NCBI GenBank assembly: GCA_963931865.1
Contig: OZ007505.1
Span: forward strand, 19,175,139 to 19,239,138
DNA from: Axinella damicornis
Taxonomy: Eukaryota; Porifera; Demospongiae; Axinellida; Axinellidae
DNA: 64,000 bases
Direction: 5' to 3'
Shown: positions 20,946-34,800 of the stretch, in pieces
Layout: each line of letters starts with the position of its first letter
How positions within the stretch are numbered: position 1 is the first letter of the stretch
Made by a program: the position numbers and the translations under genes
The notes under the pieces: model-generated
Databases searched by the model: none
Seen by the model: only the letters and a program-made list of their open reading frames with translations
Told to the model about the DNA's origin: nothing

Positions 20946-22824
20946 GTATATATTGAATCACTGTTGCTGACTCATGATCATAGGCCTTCAATTTCAACCT
21001 GGAATTCAGCAAAATCAAGCGAGATGAAGATTCCTGGGTTGGAATTGAACAACCTTCGTCATCATGAATATACTAGCCAACCAAGAATTCTTGAATCGAT
21101 TTTGCTGATTGGTTGTGCTACTCGGGGCTGGCACTGCACTTTTGCAACTGAAATGTGTCTACTATTATTGAAAATGAATGTTGTTATTGTCCCAAACAAT
21201 GATCAATCTCCACACCTTTAAAACGTAAGATGTAGATACTCAACATTGCACGGACTAAATGGAGTAACACTTCCTCCTCCAAGATGTGCATTAACTAGCT
21301 ATAGACAGTGCACAAGATCACAGCTCCATCCCCTTGATCTCACCTGTATTTGGTTCTACTGCACAGGGAGTCAACTGTATGTTCATGGGGAAGTAGGTCC
21401 TTTCCATTGTTCTTGCCATTTGCTTCAACCATGCATGCAGCTCCATCCTAATCCACTTCCTCAGGGTCCACACCTGGGTGCCAGGAAGAATTAAATCACC
21501 GAGGTATAAGGGGTTTCCCCACAGTAAGGCTGTAGCTATACATCTGGATAGTTTATTCCTAGCTGGGATCGGGTTCATCAAGTTAATTCTCTGCATCTTT
21601 GCCCATTTCCGCAGTAGATGGGTCACACTGCTCTGAGAACCTCAGTCATGCATGGCCTGCAGTGTAATGCGTGTACAGTGGAAGGTTCTGAGATCGGCAC
21701 ACAAGTGTCGCACAGTAGCTATAGCTACCCGGACAGACTTCAAGAGGACCCTACGGATGACTCTTCTCTGTACTACTCCATACATTGCAATTGCCAGTGA
21801 CTGTGCATAATTCATGGCACAGAGAGTTTGCTACTAGAGGCATGGCAGCTATATAAATGCAGTGTCCATTGCTTGTGTGTATGGCTACAATGAGGGATGG
21901 TGATGATTCCAGAATGATCACAGAAGTCATCGTGGTAGCTATATAGCCTCGTACCCAGGCCTTCATTGAAGGCCTGGGTACAAGGCTAGTAGCTATATTG
22001 AAGAGACAAGGTCAGTGGCTTGACTGCATACGGTCATAAGCGATTCATTGCATTATCTAACATTGGATGATAGAACAAACCGTTTGTTCCTCTTAGCTAG
22101 CTAGCTACTAAACGTAGCTATAAAGTCTACTGCTGCTGCCTTGTAGGCTTGTACGCGTGTAGCTATATACCCGGCCAGAACTAGCTCCGTTACTTTGCCA
22201 TTTTCCAATGCTTTCATTGGCAAGTTTTAATACACTAAAGCGACTTACCTGACAATGCCCTCGGTATCGCAGTGTAAAATCTGCCATTCGTTCCTGCCAT
22301 CATTCCCAGGCAGGTGGTATGCCGGGGGTCTGGGTACCAGATTATTTCGGCTCCCAACGACTGCAACAGAGGAAGCACGGCGAACAGCACCGGAGACCAA
22401 AGAAAACGAAAACACCCTCATTGTAGCCAACTCTGTGCGTGCTTGTGCACAGTTTCCAGGCACGAGTTTCTGGCAGTTTACTGTGGGAAATTAAACCTCC
22501 CGCCGGCGGAATTATGTGCACGTGCCAGCTTAGTCTCGTCCCCAGACCCCTCGGAAAAATGCCGCGCCGCGCAGATTGATGATTTCACTCTCCTGTAGCC
22601 TTAACAAGTCTCGAGCGAGGAAGCACAACATTTGCAACATGCTAGGAAACAATGACACTACGCAACCAGCACTGCAGCGAAATTTTAAAATTGTATGACA
22701 TTGTACAGCGCGATATCACAGCGTTAATTAAATTAACGCGGAAATACGGTATTATACCATCCGATATTTATATACTCCTACGTGCTGTTGCTTGCCACTG
22801 CACTGCAAGGATCGCTGTATTGCC
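20946..22824. other. Intergenic stretch upstream of filamin
   Basis: No gene recognised. A CTAGCCTCG hairpin lies at 21944-21989. The 300 bp before the filamin ATG are the presumed promoter, but no clear TATA box was seen. Confidence 0.4.
21944..21989. repeat. CTAGCCTCG-type hairpin MITE
   Basis: A compact 46-bp perfect hairpin, TAGCCTCGTACCCAGGCCTT and its inverted copy with GGGTACAAGGCTAG. Confidence 0.75.
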
Positions 22825-25800
22825 ATGCCGCCTAAACTGAAAAAGACCCTTAGCGGCCGCGAGGAGCTCGACGCAACGCAGAAGAAAGCCTTCAAGAACT
22901 GGCTGAACGACAAGCTGAAAGACTCCGGCTATGAAGTAGCTGATCTTGCAAAAGATTTGGAAGATGGCGTAGTCCTCATTAAACTCCTGGAGACCCTCGT
23001 TCCAGGGAGCAAAATGCCAGGACGGTAAGCAACTGTGCAACAACTTCTGTCTATATACATGTACAGACATAGCTACTCACTGTTAAAAAAAGTGGTCACC
23101 GTGCTATAACAGCACCAAGTGTGTCACTTTTGAGTGGAAAAATTGTTCCAAAAGTGACACACTTGGTGCTGACGTAGCTAGCACTTCATTTTGAACAGTG
23201 CATTTCTAGCTCTAGAGTGCATGTGCACGTGTGTTGGGGTGCAGAATTGGAATAAATACTCCTGGCACTCTCCTGTGTGTTCACAGCAAAATTGTTATGC
23301 TCTAAGCAATTCTGTAATAGCTACAGTTTGTAATTGTTCACTTAGTCAAGGTTCACTTCTTTCCTCATTAAGTTATGTTTGTTCACTCATATGAAATAAA
23401 AATATGAAGTAAATAAAACTTCATTTTTTAAATTATGTGCACATGGGTGTTAATTAGCCTCGTTCCCAGTCCCACGCCCAGCTTTTCGTCGCTGCTTAGT
23501 ACCCGCTTTACCGTACTAAGCAGTGACGAAAAGCTGGGTGTGGGACTGGGTACGAGGCTAGGTGTTAATCACATCTTGGCCCCCTGAGGGAGGAGACCTA
23601 TAGTGGTAAACAATTGCAGGACTTGTACGTCCCCTTCTATAAGAGCTATTAACCCTTTAAGCCCCATTGACGTCTATAGGCGTCATTTAGACCCTATGCA
23701 CTTGTAGGGCTTCTCGCCAGTCCAAAAAGAGACCAAAAAGTCTTCAGAGGGCCTAGGGACGACTTTAAGGCACGAACCCAAAAATTTGGTCAGATTTCGG
23801 CGCGCCTCCCCCACTAAACGTACAAGCGGGGGGGTTTCGAAGGGGGGGCGGCGGCCCCCCCTTCGGGCTGTCGTGGGCGTCTTTTGATTTTAATGAGATT
23901 CATTGACCCGAGAATTTTTGATTCTAATGATATTCATAGACCCCACCCAGGGCCTCAAGAAAACCTGCAAATTGGTGGTGTAAGGTGTGCCATCAGTCAG
24001 ATCTGGCCCAAGTTTAGGGAAATGCTGGGCGAAAATCCGGCTGACATCCACCTTTGACCTCCGATTGCTGGGCTTGTGGGGGGTCATGAATATCATTAAC
24101 GGTATTGCCAGAGAGGTCTCTCCATGTGTGCGGGCCCCACCAAGTTTGGCCGCTGAGGAGCGAATGCTGTGGGAGAGGAGTACCTACGAAAGTGGTGTGC
24201 GCTGAATGCATGAAAATGTGTTGTCTTGGTGGGAAGAATTCAGTGGTTAAAGTGTTAATATGTGCATGGAGGATCAATGAATCTCATTAAAAATCGGCAA
24301 ACCATGCCAAACTGGCTCACAGTGCAAGTCTAGGCCGTTTTGAGGGCCCATTCTCACCAACTATGAATCTCATTAACCCTTTAAGCCCCATTGACGTCTA
24401 TAGGCGTCATTTAGACCCTATGCACTTGTAGGGCTTCTCGCCAGTCCAAAAAGAGACCAAAAAGTCTTCAGAGGGCCTAGGGACGACTTTAAGGCACGAA
24501 CCCAAAAATTTGGTCAGATTTCGGCGCGCCTCCCCCACTAAACGTACAAGCGGGGGGGTTTCGAAGGGGGGGCGGCGGCCCCCCCTTCGGGCTGTCGTGG
24601 GCGTCTTTTGATTTTAATGAGATTCATTGACCCGAGAATTTTTGATTCTAATGATATTCATAGACCCCACCCAGGGCCTCAAGAAAACCTGCAAATTGGT
24701 GGTGTAAGGTGTGCCATCAGTCAGATCTGGCCCAAGTTTAGGGAAATGCTGGGCGAAAATCCGGCTGACATCCACCTTTGACCTCCGATTGCTGGGCTTG
24801 TGGGGGGTCATGAATATCATTAACGGTATTGCCAGAGAGGTCTCTCCATGTGTGCGGGCCCCACCAAGTTTGGCCGATGAGGAGCGAATGCTGTGGGAGA
24901 GGAGTACCTACGAAAGTGGTGTGCGCTGAATGCATGAAAATGTGTTGTCTTGGTGGGAAGAATTCAGTGGTTAAAGTGTTAATATGTGCATGGAGGATCA
25001 ATGAATCTCATTAAAAATCGGCAAACCATGCCAAACTGGCTCACAGTGCAAGTCTAGGCCGTTTTGAGGGCCCATTCTCACCAACTATGAATCTCATTAA
25101 CCCTTTAAGCCCCATTGACGTCTATAGGCGTCATTTAGACCCTATGCACTTGTAGGGCTTCTCGCCAGTCCAAAAAGAGACCAAAAAGTCTTCAGAGGGC
25201 CTAGGGACGACTTTAAGGCACGAACCCAAAAATTTGGTCAGATTTCGGCGCGCCTCCCCCACTAAACGTACAAGCGGGGGGGTTTCGAAGGGGGGGCGGC
25301 GGCCCCCCCTTCGGGCTGTCGTGGGCGTCTTTTGATTTTAATGAGATTCATCGACCCGAGAATTTTTGATTCTAATGATATTCATAGACCCCACCCAGGG
25401 CCTCAAGAAAACCTGCAAATTGGTGGTGTAAGGTGTGCCATCAGTCAGATCTGGCCCAAGTTTAGGGAAATGCTGGGCGAAAATCCGGCTGACATCCACC
25501 TTTGACCTCCGATTGCTGGGCTTGTGGGGGGTCATGAATATCATTAACGGTATTGCCAGAGAGGTCTCTCCATGTGTGCGGGCCCCACCAAGTTTGGCCG
25601 CTGAGGAGCGAATGCTGTGGGAGAGGAGTACCTACGAAAGTGGTGTGCGCTGAATGCATGAAAATGTGTTGTCTTGGTGGGAAGAATTCAGTGGTTAAAG
25701 TGTTAAAGGCAGCTTACTCCTTACATAACAATATATTGCTGTACGTATGTAGCTAGCTATTGTAAGTCTGTGTGCACCACCACCAATGTATTGTTTGCTG

Positions 25801-28800
25801 TAAGGCGGTCCTGCATATTTTGCTCAAACATGCATTTAATTGGCTACATATCTAGAGATTAACGAGTTAATGTTGTTCAAGTTTATTTTTGCATGTTTGT
25901 AGTAACAACATACCATCATTAAACCTGCTGTGGTTCTTACCTTGACGCTGTTGTCTTCCTCCCTTTATGGCAAAATTTTTGCCTGATAATGTGCCCTTAC
26001 TGAGCAGTTCATCTGCCATAGTGCATCAGCTGTACATTCAGTCACGTTTACACAATGCGTATACGTCCATAAGAACTTGGGTATGCAATATATGCATTTG
26101 ATGTTTTGACTAGCGTTGGAGGATGGTACATATATATAGACAGTGTGCACACACTACAATACATTGGATGCTTAACCAGCACTCCCTCACACGTTTGGCG
26201 TGCAGTGCTACTGTATTATTATATAACTGAGCCACTAGCTAACTGTACCAAGTAAACTGTTATTATAATCACATAAGCTTATTCAACTCCCACTTAACAG
26301 CATTCTGACACTTTGGAAAAACACTGCACCACTTGATCGGAAACCACCTTATAACAGATATTATAACCTAAACTGATATCCACACAAAGTCCATGTGCAA
26401 CCTTATACAGCAGCATATCAGTCTAGTTCGTAGTTCAGTAAGAGGTTCCTGTTATCACAGCTGCCATTTTCTATTGTACATAGTTCAAAGTGTTGGATCC
26501 TCTCTGGCATATGTCCTTGTCTTGCTGATAGCTAGTAGGGGCCCCACATCGGCATATCTACCTTTCACATTTGTCTTTTGTTGGATCAGATTGAAGCGTT
26601 CACACACTTTGTTACAGTAGTGTGTATGTGTGATCCCTGCTTCAAATTTTAGCCAAGTTGTGCACCATTGGTGCAGTCTATAGCACGACGCAAGCTATAT
26701 GAAAATAACATACGTAGACTGGAATCAGGGCTTTTGTGGCTACATACTCTAGCTTGTGTAAATCAAGTATAGAAATAATAAAAATGATAGTTCATAGTTT
26801 ATAGATTAGTAGAGTGGTACAATGTGCCATACCATACGTGAGTTGTAAAGCTTTTAAGAGGCCACTGGAATGCTTTTGTCAAAAGTGCCTTGTTATGGTT
26901 CGTACAATGTGCCAGGTACGAAATACAACACTGATAACACACACACACATGCTTGTGAAGCTTTTACCAAGGAGTGCCATTACCTCTTATAAGGTTGCCT
27001 TGAGCCGGATGGGCTATAACACATATCGGAATGCATGCAAGCCATGGATTATCCAGTCACTTTGTGTTATACAGAGCACAAAGATGTGCCCTGTCAGCTC
27101 ATGCATAAACATAATTATCATATGTACAAGTAGCTTCGCTCGCTTCGCTCGCTCAGCTACTTCCCCCTCGTTTGCCTACGTGAGTAATCCGGCGCCGGAC
27201 AGCTCTCTGTGCAGAGCTGCTGCTCCCCGATTGTGTAGCTTCAGCTGCTGCTCCCCGATTGCGCTTTTCCCCGTCCCTTCAGCTGCTGCTCGCCACTTGC
27301 GTTCGCTTCAACTGCTCCTCCCCGATTGCGTCCGCTTCGGCTGCTGCTCCCTGATTGCGTCCGCTTCAACTGCTGCTCCCAGATTGCGTCCGCTTCAACT
27401 GTAGCTCCCCGATTGCGTCCGCTTGTAGCCTCACCTGTTCTGGAAGATTCCAGCCCATGCATGCCCAATGTTCTCGAAAGTTCTTCGCAGAGTTCGAAGT
27501 TCAGTACATTGACTACTGAGTATGAAGGTCGTGCGTCACTAGTCTAGTCCCGCCCCACGAACATCCCACTTCCGTCACACACACACACACGCACATTAAA
27601 AATCTTAATAATATTATATTGATATACAAGGGAGGAATCCCCTCACCATTTCTAAGTGGGACACTATATACAGTGGACCCGAGGACCCGTGACCCGGGGA
27701 CCCAGGGACTCAAGGATCTTCAGCTGTTACGGGAGACAGAAATAGCAATCTGTGCTAAGCCTGATGTAAAAGCCCAAACTCAAGGTTAACATAATATGTT
27801 GTTACCTGAGTATGCAAGTCAGCTTTGCATAACCGGATTAATACTTAGCCTCGTTCCCAGGCCGTAATCCTGGGAACCAACCACTTCAGAATATTATCAG
27901 ATAGCTATTCATGTACCTCGTTCTCCGGCCCCTCCAGCGAAGTCAGACTCTCGCACACCACACAAGGCTACAAAAAAAGCATTTGACCTTTGCCATGTAT
28001 CTTATAGTGTCCCTTTCTAAGTGCAATATGCCACACTCTCATAACATCTCACAGCTGTATCTGTATATGCTCCTGTAGATCAGCTATAGCCTATAGACCT
28101 AAAAGCTATATCAGCCTGCTGCTACTATAAGCTCAGCATCAGCACATTCTTGTACATGCTTTGTAACCTCCTGCTTTGTAAGGTTACGCTTTTAATAATA
28201 TTCTCTCAATTGTAATGTATCTTGTCAATAGATCAGTATGGTATGCGCAGTTGTTACGTTTGCCCTGTGGCCCAGGTACAATATCCCATATAGGGATCAA
28301 AATTGCACGATGTTATACAAACTGGCGCTCTCCTATTCATCCATGCCCAACATGATGCATCACTCTTCTCCTCATGCAGGTACCATCCAAAGCCAGTTGG
28401 CCACTTCCAAAAGCTTGAAAACCTGACCATTGCATTTAAGTTCATGACAACTACAGAGAACATGCAGCTCGTGAATATTGGTAAGTCCCAGTGACAGCAT
28501 AGTCATATAATTATGTTTTGACCAGTATGCCAATAATTTGGGTGACTGAGTAATTAGTACCTAATTGCAAGGGGCGGTGGAGACACTTTTGCTATGGTCA
28601 GGCAGTATCAAAGGTCACCATGGCACTACGCACATCTGTGGAGTTTGTAAGGCAGCTGATTATCCATGCGATGTGCAGAAAATTTTATGCTGGTACGTAC
28701 ATTGGCGTGCAAAGCACTCCAGTTGTGGAGCATTTCCAACATGTAGCTCTGAAGGTCACCTCTGCTGGCTTTTCTGGCTAAGTATCCAACACAGTCCAGC

Positions 28801-31800
28801 TAGCAAACTAGTCAATAGCAGCATGAAATAAACAGGATGATGACCCCAGCGAATTTACAAACAAAATCTCAGACATTGGTCTGGTGGCTGCCAGGCCTGC
28901 CGGACGTGCTTGGATGCTCACGGATTGCTGCAGTGTTTACAGTAGCAGTAGTACAATTCGTTTCCATAGCAGCACGTCACAATAGTAAGCGTATTAACTC
29001 AAGCTTTATGCACATGCATGCAACAGGTGGTTATGTAAGTGTTTACAGCTATAGGAAGTATAGGAAGCTACAGAAAAGACTACTCTACCTTGACCATTGC
29101 AGGATTCACCAATGTAGTTGGCCATACATGGATAAGCAATAGCAGCAAATTGCTAATGCATGACTGTAAGGGAGAGCATACCGCTATAGTACACGTTTGC
29201 ATGCAATTGATCACTACTGTTGATCTCCATCGTATCTCTGCTCACTGAGAAGCTAAACAAGCTGTACTAACTTATTTTCATGGTAAAGCTATGTAGCTAC
29301 CTAATCTTGTCAAACTCTCTTACTGGGCGAACAACATCAATGGATCTACATCATTAGATACTATGTTGCTATGGTGGTGGTAAATATACATACACCCATC
29401 AAAATTCAACATGGTTAGAAAGCTATTACACCCCTCTAAATCTAGAATACCCCACTTCCTGTACTCATAGGACCAAGTGATATTCTCGACAACAAACTAC
29501 ACCTCATTCTCGGCCTCGTGTGGCAGCTGATTCTGCGATACCAAATGAGCGGAACAGACCAAAGCAAGCTACTGAGGTTGTTCAACGCCCTCCTACCAGG
29601 AAGGAAAATCACCAACTTTACATCTGATTGGGCCAATGGAGCCAACCTTGTAGCTCTCGTTGAATTCTGCCGACACAATAAGAGCCTGTCTCCTGTGACT
29701 CCAGCCGATCCCCTCAAGCAGCTGACTAAAGCCATGAGCAAAGCAGAAGAGGACCTCGGAGTGCCCAAGATCTTAAATGCAGAAGATCTTGCTCTCAACA
29801 ATCCAAGTGAGAAGGCTGTAATGACCTACCTATCCTACTTTTTTGGACACAATTCTCCTGGCCAGAGGGCTCTCTTGTCATGGGTGCAGGAAGAAATTCC
29901 AAAGGAGAATGTCACCGATTTCTCCACTTCCTGGGTCGATGGCCGAGCCCTGGGAGCCCTTACCAATTCCTTCTCTGATGGCTCATTTCCTGAGTACCGA
30001 CAAATGACCGCAGAACATGCAGTAGAGAACTGCAGCAAGAGCATGGAGGCTGCAGAAAGGCTCCTCGGAGTAGAGAGGATTATTTCACCGGAGGAATTTG
30101 CAAATCCCGAGCTGAGCCAGATTGAAAGGATGACATACCTCACACAATTTCGGCAAATCAGACATGCTCGCACAGCCTCAATTTCCCAGATCCGTGTTCC
30201 GGACAAAGCCGGAAGTGGAGAGATGGTGTGCCTGGATCTGGACTGTTCTGGTGACAGCAGTGAAACGCTGGAGGTGGTTGCAAAGCGAAACCGAGGAGAG
30301 AACGTTCCTGTTAAAGTGGACAGGCTGGCCTCTAATAAGTACAGAATAAAGTACGAAGTCAAGCAGGCAGATGTATACACCCTTGATGTCAGCTTTGGGG
30401 GGAGACAAATGAGAGGGTCTCCATTTCGTATTGACCTCAGCTTGCCAGAAGTGGAACTTGTCAACACAGTCACTCCCAGGAGAACCAACTCCCCTGTACT
30501 TGCCTTCTGCAAAATATTACATGTGCGTGGAGGTAAGATCACAGCAAAAGTCGCAGGAGAACAGTTTGGTTCTCATCCCATTCAAATAGAAGAGACTGCA
30601 CCCGATGAATACAAAGTCTCCTTCATACCTCCTGAACCAGATTTGTATACAGTAAGTATACTGCTGGACAAAAAGCCCCTGAATGGTTCACCATTTGTGT
30701 TCCCTCTGCATTCACTAGCACAGCCAGAAAAGGTGCGCTGCACTGGACCTGTCTCTGCTGAAGTCGGAAAACCGGTCCATTTTGAAATTGACACCAGTGA
30801 AGCTGGTCAAGGAGAACTAATGGCCGCATGTAAAGGAGAAGAATGTGGAGATATTGAAGTCAAACTCCTTGGGACGGATGACCAACCAAATGGTTTCGTA
30901 TTCACTCCTCCAGAGTATGATCTTTACACAGTGTCAGTTTCTTACGCAGGAATGGAAGTTCAAGGTTCACCTTTTGAGCTTGATTTGCAGGCGAACGCGG
31001 AGAAAGTCATCGTTGTTGAACCACCAACAGGTGGACTCGACACAGGGGAAGTCAGCATGTGTATCGACACAAGCAATGCAGGTAGGGGGATGATGGAAAT
31101 ACACTGCGAAGGAAGTGAAGTCGGAGAGGTCGCCGTCACAGTGGAGGAGCGATCCCCAGACCAGTACGGAATCCGGTTCACCCCACCACAGCGAGATATC
31201 TACACCCTCAATGTACTGTTGTCAGGTGGACACATTCCAGGCTCACCTTTCACAGTCGACCTGGACCAAAGTGATGCTACAAAATGCCAAGTAATCGGAT
31301 TAGAATCTCTCTCATCCCCATTCCTTGTGAATGATGACATTAGCTTCCAAGTGAATGCACAAGACGCTGGTAGGGGTTCTCTTAGTGTCCAGACCGAGAT
31401 CAAATCCCTGCAAGAACCGGAGGAGACCCGCAAGCCAAATGTGAAAGTTGCTGAAGAAGAACCAAGGATATACAACATCAAATACATACCAACCACTCAC
31501 GGAACACACAATATGCACCTCTGCTGGGGAGATGAATCCATCCCAAGCTCACCACTCACCTTTGATGTCATTTCTCCTCAAATATTTCCAGCCAGCCCCA
31601 TTGTCCTGGATCTCACAACGGACCACAAGAAAGAAGCACTGAAGACTTATGCAATCTGCAAAGAAGATGGTAGCCAACACGAGGTGAGTATTAACGAACT
31701 TGGTGAACGTCGCCTGCAGCTGTCCTTCAAAGCCCAATGCCCAGGAATATACTTTGTCCACGTTCTGGATGAAGACTCGGGGAGTGAAATCAGTGGTAGT

Positions 31801-34800
31801 CCTATGATTGTGAAGTACACCAAAGAAGCCTTCCCAGAAGCTTGCCAAATGACAGGCTTCAGCAGCATAGCTTCATCCGGAAAACCATTTACATTCACCA
31901 TTGATTCCACGCAAGCAGGCACCGGTACGGTTACAATCTCTCAACAATCAGTGGGTGCCTCATCCAACACAGATGAAACTGATCTGGCAGAGTCAGAATT
32001 CAAACTAATCAACGACAACAGTGGAACAACCTTGGCCACATACACTCCGACTTCACCTGGAGAGAAAGAACTAACTGTGGCATTTGCTGGGATTCCCATC
32101 CCGGGAAGCCCATTCAAGCTTACCATATCCGATCCCTCACAAGACTGCCATGCGCAAGGTGAAGGTATAGTGTCAGCCAAAGCAGGTGAGTGGAATAAAT
32201 TCTTGGTTCACACACCAGGTTCGTCCAATGGGGCTTTGAAGCTGACTGTAAACATTGAAGGAGAGGGTGATACACTGCAGCCAACCATCACAGAAGTGAA
32301 TGAGAATGATTCTGAAGTGGCCTACCTACCGCACAAGCGTGGTACTTACCACATTGAAGTCCTGTTCGGAAATACTCACCATACCTCACACATTCCAGGC
32401 AGCACATTTGAAATTCCCTGCAAAAGGATAATAGCACCAAGTCAACTATCAGTATCTGAAGAAGTGTCCACTGAAGATTCTGGTGGGAGGTCAGTACCGT
32501 ACACAGTTGTAGCAGATACTGAGGCAGATGGCGAGCTAACTATCTTTGCCACTTCCGCCGAGAGTGAGGTGCTTACTGGAGAGACTGAGAAGAATGACGC
32601 ATGCACCTACAACTGCACGATTCATCCACCCAAGGCAGACACCTACACAGTACATATCCACTGGGATGGAGAGGAAATCCATGGCAGCCCGTTTGACATT
32701 CAGGTTTTACCACTTCCAAGTGAATTCTATGTCGAAGGAGTGCAATCCAACCACGATGCTGTAACAATATTGGTGTGTGGTCCAGAAAATGCCCTCGTTT
32801 CTGGGGAAGGAAAGAACGTACTAAGAGCAACCTGTGAAGGAGATGAAGTCAGGGAGGTCCCAATCACAGTGGAAAAACAGCCTCAAGGGTTGTACAGCAT
32901 AAAGTTCACCCCGCCAGAGCCAGACCTCTACACAGTCGATGTAGTTTTGTCAGACACACACATTGCAGGATCGCCAATCATAGTTGACCTGGCCCGCCCG
33001 AATGCTTCTAAATGCAAGATAATAGGTATGGAATCCACTCTCCCATTCCCCTGTTTAGTGAACGATGAACTTCAGTTCAAAGTCAACACAACAGGAGCTG
33101 GAAAGGGTAAACTTGATGTTCAGACTGAGAGCAAACCACCACAAGAACAAGAGGAAATTTGTCCAACACACGTCAACGCAACAGAAGAACAGCCGAGAAT
33201 GTACACCATTAAATACACTCCAACCACACTTGGAATACATGAAACCCACCTCCTGTGGCAGGACGATGCTATCCCAGGTTCACCACTCACTTTCGTTGCC
33301 GTTTCTCCTCAAACATTTCCAGCCAGTCCCATACTCCTGGACCTCACAACTGACCACAAGAAGGAAACACTGAAGGCCTATGCAATCTTCAGAGAAGATG
33401 GTAGCCAGCATGAGGTAAGGATCAAGAAAATTGATGACAGTTGCTTGCAGTTCTCCCTCAAAGCTCAACACCAAGGAATGTACTTTGTCCGTGTTCTGAG
33501 TCGAGAAACGGGGAATGAAATCAGTGGTAGCCCCATGGCTATAAACTACACCAGAGAAGCCTTCCCAGAGAATTGCCGAGTATCAGGCTTCAGCAACTTA
33601 GCTTCACCTGGGGAGCCATTCGCATTCACAATCGACTCCAAGAAAGCAGGTGTTGGAAAGATTACAGTCATCCCAAAACATCTTGCCACCCCACTGAGTA
33701 ATGAAGAGACTGCTATTGCAGACTCTGAAATAACGCTACTAGGCAAAGATGACGGCACAACCTCTGCTGTATACACCCCAGCGTCACCAGGAGAGGAAAA
33801 ATTAGCCATCATGTTTGCTGGGATCCCCATCCCTGGAAGCCCTTTCAAACTTACCGTATCAGATCCCTCACAAAAGTGCCATGCAGAAGGTGAAGGCATA
33901 GATTCCGCCAAGGCTGGTGAATGGAACAAGTTCTTAGTGCACACACCGGGTGCACTAACTGAGAGTTCAAAGGTGATTGTTGAGATTGAAGGAGAGGGTG
34001 AAGTACTTGAACCAACTATCACAGCTGTGAATGAAAAGGATTACAAAGTGGTGTACCAACCACAGAAGCGTGGCATCTACCACATCGCTGTGTTGTTTGG
34101 AAATGCATGCTATACCTCACACATTCCAGGTAGCAAATTTGAAGTCCCCAGCAAGAAGATAATAGCACCAAGCCAACTAATGGTGTCCAAAGAAGTGTCC
34201 ACTGACCTTTTCGTCCTAGGAAAGTCGGCACAGTTCACTGTTGTAGCAGATACTGTGGCGGATGGCGACATAACCATATTTGCTACACATGCTGAGGGTG
34301 AGATACTTACCGGAGAAACCGAGAGGAGTGACGGCCACACCTACAAGTGCACCATTGATCCACTCGAGCCGGATACCTACACGGTACACATCAGCTGGGA
34401 CGGAGAACAGATTCGTGGTAGTCCGTTTGACATCCAAGTAGTACCACCCCTTGCACCAAAGGACTTCTGTGTTGAGGGAGCAGAATGCAATCAAGGTGCA
34501 ATAACCCTCGTGGTGCGTGGCCCAAACCGTGCCCTCACAGACGGTGATCTAACAGCATCACTTGAAACTGCAACTACTACTGAGGACATTCCAGTCACGG
34601 TAATGCAGGGCTGCGATGGGAATTATCCGATTCAGTTTCAAATAAAAGAAACTGATGAGCAGCTGGTTAGTATCAAATTTGAGGACAAGAATATCTCAGG
34701 ATCACCATTCAAGCTTGTCCCATCTGATGCTCTGCAGTGTCGAGCAATGGGCAAAGGATTGATCACAGCACAAATCGCACATTGGAACAAGTTCTCTGTC

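Noticed and set aside
23890..25756. Recurring 60-90 codon frames at 724-bp spacing
   Set aside because: They are identical shadows in the tandem MITE units and carry no domain.
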